The position numbers were made by a program, and so were the translations under genes. Below, one piece after another: positions 60,672 through 64,000 of a stretch of DNA of 64,000 nt (position 1 is its first letter; every line of letters starts with the position of its first letter). The stretch lies in NCBI GenBank assembly GCA_934754425.1, contig CAKVIN010000002.1, positions 1-64,000 of the forward strand, in the 5' to 3' direction. This DNA comes from an uncultured Candidatus Melainabacteria bacterium (GTDB taxonomy: Bacteria; Cyanobacteriota; Vampirovibrionia; Gastranaerophilales; Gastranaerophilaceae). The notes below the pieces were generated by a model. It was not told the DNA's origin. It saw only the letters and a list, made by a program, of their open reading frames with translations, and searched no databases.

Positions 60672-60955
60672 ATGCAAGACCGAAAACAAGAATTACAATA
60701 TGCAATTGCTCACATAGTAAAGACACTTAGAAAAAATCTATTACTAAAAGCGCTGATGAAATTAGAATGGGAAAATCGCTTTGGGCTAATTTAGAAAACG
60801 GCATCAAAGACCCTCAATTATCAACACTTTGGCGCATTGCCGAAGGTCTTGATATTAAGCCAAGCAAATTAATCCAACTCGCAGAAGATTATTTGGGAGA
60901 TGAATTTTCTTTTTTGGAAGATACACCAGCTTCCATTCATAATAAAAATCAATAA
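60672..60955 (+). pseudogene. XRE-type HTH regulator with a frameshift in an A run
   Basis: The ATG at 60672 opens KQELQYAIAHIVKTLRK, typical of the start of an XRE protein. After the A run at 60731-60736 the frame must shift by one to give SITKSADEIRMGKSLWAN, ENGIKDPQLSTLWRIAEGL and KPSKLIQLAEDYL, which complete the HTH domain. Six A residues are present and seven would join the halves. It may be a real frameshift, a phase-variable run or a sequencing error. About 95 residues in total when joined. Confidence 0.72.
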
Positions 60956-60961
60956 TAAATT

Positions 60962-61786
60962 TTACAACTTTTTGCCATAAATCACTCTATCAATACCTGC
61001 CAAATCTTTTTCTATAGTAACATTAGTGAAATGTTCCTGCATAAATGCTTTGACTGCATTACTTTCTCCAATACCGAGTTCATACATCAACCAACCGCCT
61101 TCATTTAAAAAATCAGGAGCTTTTTCTGTTATTTTTCTATAAAACTCTAATCCGTCCTCATTAGCTCTCAAAGCAAGTTCCGGCTCTTTCATTACTTCTT
61201 GCGATAATTCAACATGATGTGGAATATATGGCGGATTTGATATAATTATGTCAAATTTTTCTTCTTCTCTTACTTTTTCAAAAAGGTCAGATTTGCGAAA
61301 AACAGCACGATTATTTATTCCAAGCCTTGTTACATTATCCAACGCTATCCTTAAAGCATCAGAAGATATATCAACCCCTAAAACAGTTGCATCTGTATTT
61401 TTAGCGATTGTACAAGCTATACAACCGGAACCGGTTCCGATGTCCAAAACTTTTTTGAAGTCATTATTCTGAATTAATTCAATTGCTTTTCTAACAAGAA
61501 TTTCTGTTTCATCTCTCGGAATAAGAACATCAGGAGAAACTTTGAAAAATTCACCCATAAAATATCCTTCTCCGGTTATATATTGAACAGGAATTCGCTC
61601 TTTTATTCTGTATTCGACTTTTTCTTTTATCAAATCGAGTTCAGAATCACTAAGTGTTCTGCCTAAAATTTTGTCTTTTTCTGTATATTTGCAAAAATGT
61701 TCGAGCAGAATTATTACTTCTGCTTTTGCTTCATTTTCTTCAATACCTGCATCAATCAACATTTTTATAATCGCTTGAATGTTCAT
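60962..61786 (-). CDS. prmC: Peptide chain release factor N5-glutamine methyltransferase
   Basis: 274 residues. It methylates the GGQ glutamine of RF1/RF2. The N-terminal helical domain is followed by VLDIGTGSGCIACTIA (SAM motif I), VLGVDISSDAL and the catalytic NPPY (IISNPPYIPHH). VPVQYITGEGYFMG and PRDETE upstream of motif I are typical of the family. All hallmarks are intact. The start lies 35 bases inside the upstream gene. Confidence 0.95.
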   Translation of the reverse strand: MNIQAIIKMLIDAGIEENEAKAEVIILLEHFCKYTEKDKILGRTLSDSELDLIKEKVEYRIKERIPVQYITGEGYFMGEFFKVSPDVLIPRDETEILVRKAIELIQNNDFKKVLDIGTGSGCIACTIAKNTDATVLGVDISSDALRIALDNVTRLGINNRAVFRKSDLFEKVREEEKFDIIISNPPYIPHHVELSQEVMKEPELALRANEDGLEFYRKITEKAPDFLNEGGWLMYELGIGESNAVKAFMQEHFTNVTIEKDLAGIDRVIYGKKL

Positions 61787-62258
61787 TTAATATACTCTCA
61801 ATCTCGTTTCTTAAATCCAATTTTGATAATTCTTCTACGTCTTTTTTCTCTATAGAATATTTTTTGCATAATCTATCATAATAGTAAAGCTGTTTTTTTG
61901 TAGGAGCTTCTTTTGACATCTTAACTTCTTGCAAAAATTTTCTCTTCTTTTTTTCAAATTCTTTATTTGCTTCTATTATAGGACGTTGTTTTTCTTTGTA
62001 TTCATAATATTTTATACATTCCTTGATATAGTCTTCTGTATCTTTAAGAAAACTTCTTTCGTCAATATAATCAGCCAAAAAAGGAAATCTGGAAGCACTA
62101 AGCTCCAAATAATATTTTTCATCATCAATAAACTTGTCCATAATCTCTGAACAAGTTAAACCTAAATTCTGTTTCACTAACGCTCTTAAAAAATTACATA
62201 CCACGCTTTTTTGTGTTTTATCAAAGTCGGGGTATATTCTGTTTTTAATCTGGTACAT
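61752..62258 (-). CDS. Charged helical protein, unrecognised
   Basis: 168 residues, largely helical and rich in Lys/Glu (KECIKYYEYKEKQRPI). A C-terminal motif APTKKQLYYYDRLCKKYSIE followed by KKDVEELSKLDLRNEIESI looks like a small helical DNA- or protein-binding module. No membrane segment. Overlaps prmC by 35 bases and shares its transcript. A purine-rich ribosome site precedes it. Confidence 0.65.
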   Translation of the reverse strand: MYQIKNRIYPDFDKTQKSVVCNFLRALVKQNLGLTCSEIMDKFIDDEKYYLELSASRFPFLADYIDERSFLKDTEDYIKECIKYYEYKEKQRPIIEANKEFEKKKRKFLQEVKMSKEAPTKKQLYYYDRLCKKYSIEKKDVEELSKLDLRNEIESILNEHSSDYKNVD

Positions 62259-62318
62259 TTAAACCATTTTCCTTTTGCCTTTTCCTTTTTCCGCCTGTTG
62301 CCAATTTGTTTAAATTTA

Positions 62319-62498
62319 CTACCATTTTAACAAATCGTCAACTCCAAATTTTTTGCCACCTTCATTATTGTTAAACTTTACCAATTTTTCTTTTAAAGGA
62401 TTTGTTTGATAAGCTCGACGTCTTTCTCTTAAATCAGACTCATTACCAAATTCTGTATTGCTTATAACTGTAAATCTTTTTTTATTTTCTACTGTCAT
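62319..62498 (-). CDS. 59-residue basic protein, unrecognised
   Basis: Too short for most gene finders. ATG at 62498 with GAGAGG about 9 bases upstream, stop at 62319. The sequence is polar and basic (VENKKRFTVISNTEFGNESD, RERRRAYQTNPLKEKLVKF) and ends FGVDDLLKW. It lies 60 bases upstream of the 61752-62258 gene on the same strand, so it may lead that transcript. Coding is supported only by start site and composition. Confidence 0.55.
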   Translation of the reverse strand: MTVENKKRFTVISNTEFGNESDLRERRRAYQTNPLKEKLVKFNNNEGGKKFGVDDLLKW

Positions 62499-62739
62499 CT
62501 CGTTGTGCCTCTCTTTAATCTTAAATATCTCTTATGCATATATAAAGTATTTAAGAATTAAAAAATTGCCTTTTTTATTCAAAATATTAAGAATTGTAAC
62601 AAAAAGATTAAAAATTTTCCATTTTATTAATCTTTCTTCACAAATATATTATATCAAATTTTTTCTTCAAAATCACTATATGTGCGAAATTAAGTTATTT
62701 TTATTTGTGTAAATCTATACTATATGTTAAGATAAATTT

Positions 62740-63654
62740 ATGCATAACAAATTAATTACTATACTCAAATATTCTAAAATTTTATCTTTAAAATCAATTT
62801 TTTTATTTTGGGCAATAATTTTTATTTATTCAGTTTTAGTTGCCGGTCATTTTTTGTATGGTATATTAAGTTTGTTATTTTTTGTATTTGGGGCTTTAAC
62901 CGTAAATATTGCAGGATATTTAAGTGATTATATAGATTTTTTTAACAATGACTGTAACAAAGAGTCTTTTTTAGAAAAAAATAAAAAATTTAAGCCTTTG
63001 ATATCAGGAGTAATAAAACCCAATTACATATATTCAGCAATAGCGTTGGGAGGAATAATTCTTTTATTATTCGGCACTTTTTTATATATAAAAACCGGAA
63101 AATTATTCATAAACTTGATGATTTTTTCTCTTGTTTTATCAGTTTTGATTATTTTTAGACGAAAAATCGTATTTTCAGATTTATTACCTTCATTTTTTTA
63201 TGCTCCATTAATATTTTGTATTACGTATTTTTTGATGACAAAAACCATCACAGCAGATATTATATTACTATCAATTCCTTACATATTATTATCTTCCGGA
63301 CGTTTGTACATAGATTCTATAAAAGATTATGATTTTAATTCAAGTTGTAATAAACAAACTATTGCGAATTTATTTGACTCACAATTAGACGCTCTAGTTG
63401 TATTCAAATGGATTCTTTACTTAATTTACTTTTCACCGTTGATTTTATGCGCATTTGATATATTAGATTGGCAAATTCTTTTAACATACGCTACTATACC
63501 AATAGCAATGAATTTATATAACGATTTAAAAGAATACGCTTCTGAAAAAGAAAACGAAGAAAATGATTTAGAAAAAGTCTTATTAAAATCAAATAAACTT
63601 GTTTTACTATATTGTATTATATCAATTATTGCCATAATATTAAGTGCAAACTAA
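62740..63654 (+). CDS. UbiA-like prenyltransferase-family membrane protein
   Basis: A 304-residue protein with about eight to nine hydrophobic segments. Two Asp-rich loops recall UbiA enzymes: GYLSDYIDFFNND (first, about residues 66-78) and LYIDSIKDYDFNSS (second, about 188-201), with KFKPLISGVIKPNY after the first. The usual NDxxD is altered (SDYID), so the substrate may differ. It would transfer a prenyl chain, for example to a quinone ring. Neighbouring genes give no hint. Confidence 0.65.
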   Translation: MHNKLITILKYSKILSLKSIFLFWAIIFIYSVLVAGHFLYGILSLLFFVFGALTVNIAGYLSDYIDFFNNDCNKESFLEKNKKFKPLISGVIKPNYIYSAIALGGIILLLFGTFLYIKTGKLFINLMIFSLVLSVLIIFRRKIVFSDLLPSFFYAPLIFCITYFLMTKTITADIILLSIPYILLSSGRLYIDSIKDYDFNSSCNKQTIANLFDSQLDALVVFKWILYLIYFSPLILCAFDILDWQILLTYATIPIAMNLYNDLKEYASEKENEENDLEKVLLKSNKLVLLYCIISIIAIILSAN

Positions 63655-63746
63655 ACTAAATAGCCCATTTTTAATAAAATATATTGTTTATATTAAAACA
63701 AATATGCTATTATCAAATTAGCGATATTTAAGAGTAGAGGTTTTAT

Positions 63747-64000
63747 ATGCAAGTATCTAAGCGTCTGGTAGTAAGAAAAGAGATTCCTATTGATAATTCA
63801 AAAGATTTGATAAGTTCAATGGATGTTGCAATGGCAGAATACTATTGCAAAAACAATAATTTCAATAGAGGATTGGAAATTTATAGAGAAACAATTCCCA
63901 ACATTTTTGATGATGCTGAACGTAATCAAATAATTAGTCAATACATAAATCAAGCAATAAACTATGCGCAGAAATTAACTCTTGATAAAAAGTATATTGA
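63747..64000 (+). CDS. Start of a protein cut by the window end
   Basis: ATG at 63747 with AGTAGAGG upstream; 84 codons are visible before the edge. The N-terminus (MQVSKRLVVRKEIPIDNSKD) is polar, followed by a helical part AMAEYYCKNNNFNRGLEIYR that looks like a TPR repeat. No further assignment is possible without the rest. Confidence 0.7.
   Translation, partial: MQVSKRLVVRKEIPIDNSKDLISSMDVAMAEYYCKNNNFNRGLEIYRETIPNIFDDAERNQIISQYINQAINYAQKLTLDKKYI

Overview
The window is AT-rich, densely coded on both strands and free of rRNA, prophage or CRISPR. The gene mix fits a Gram-negative cell with a Kdo-type outer membrane: KdsA, a TonB/ExbB/ExbD cluster, MATE and LolD/MacB-like transporters. Metabolic genes include pyruvate phosphate dikinase, a GH57 branching-type enzyme, Pgi, an acyl-CoA dehydratase activase and an OadG-like subunit. 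There is also flagellin. Small, unrecognised, often coiled-coil or acidic proteins are numerous, including one resembling cyanobacterial DUF1822. I infer a fermentative, host-associated non-photosynthetic relative of Cyanobacteria (Melainabacteria/Vampirovibrionia, Gastranaerophilales type). No rRNA or marker phylogeny is present, so this is an inference.

Layout. 0-5.6 kb: partial tRNA-Ser, tRNA-Leu, trpS, a YkgJ-YihY-NrnA operon, a DciA-like gene and a DUF4013-like membrane protein. 5.6-10 kb: TonB, ExbB, two ExbD and two paralogous secreted VPAGT/IPTGT proteins. 10-15 kb: GH38 mannosidase converging on three wall-lytic-type genes, two of which share an EF-hand N-terminal module. 15-22.5 kb: a three-gene operon (zinc-ribbon STAND-like ATPase, acidic protein with a sigma4-like tail, acidic membrane protein with a TonB-C-like tail). 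22.7-29.2 kb: lytic transglycosylase, lineage-specific membrane proteins, flagellin with a sigma28-like promoter, and a two-gene unit behind a cobalamin riboswitch. 29-42 kb: MATE, rsmE, cca, a 51-bp coding tandem repeat, rpsP, ldcA, kdsA-aroA, pnp. 42-50 kb: GH57, radical SAM, ABC ATPase, a RAYT transposase with REP hairpins, ppdK. 50-64 kb: rqcH, rmlA, dnaJ-like, queE, a two-component pair, pgi, oadG-like, a DUF1796/XRE pair around a 14-bp palindrome, prmC, a UbiA-like gene and a truncated last CDS.

The best candidates for something undescribed are: (1) a complete promoter, cobalamin aptamer and terminator in front of two unrecognised genes (CPHG...CPIC protein plus a duplicated membrane protein), 26.8-29.2 kb; (2) two copies of a ~125-bp inverted element made of tandem octamers (GTCRTTAA), at 6.5 and 56.9 kb; (3) an exchangeable EF-hand module on wall hydrolases without Sec signals; (4) a short F[KR][GAS] motif shared by otherwise unrelated lineage proteins. 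No stretch longer than about 300 bases lacks a gene or RNA. The largest gaps (25275-25542, 26571-26789, 33238-33490, 44281-44494, 62499-62739) hold only the promoters, terminators and short repeats listed, or nothing I can recognise.
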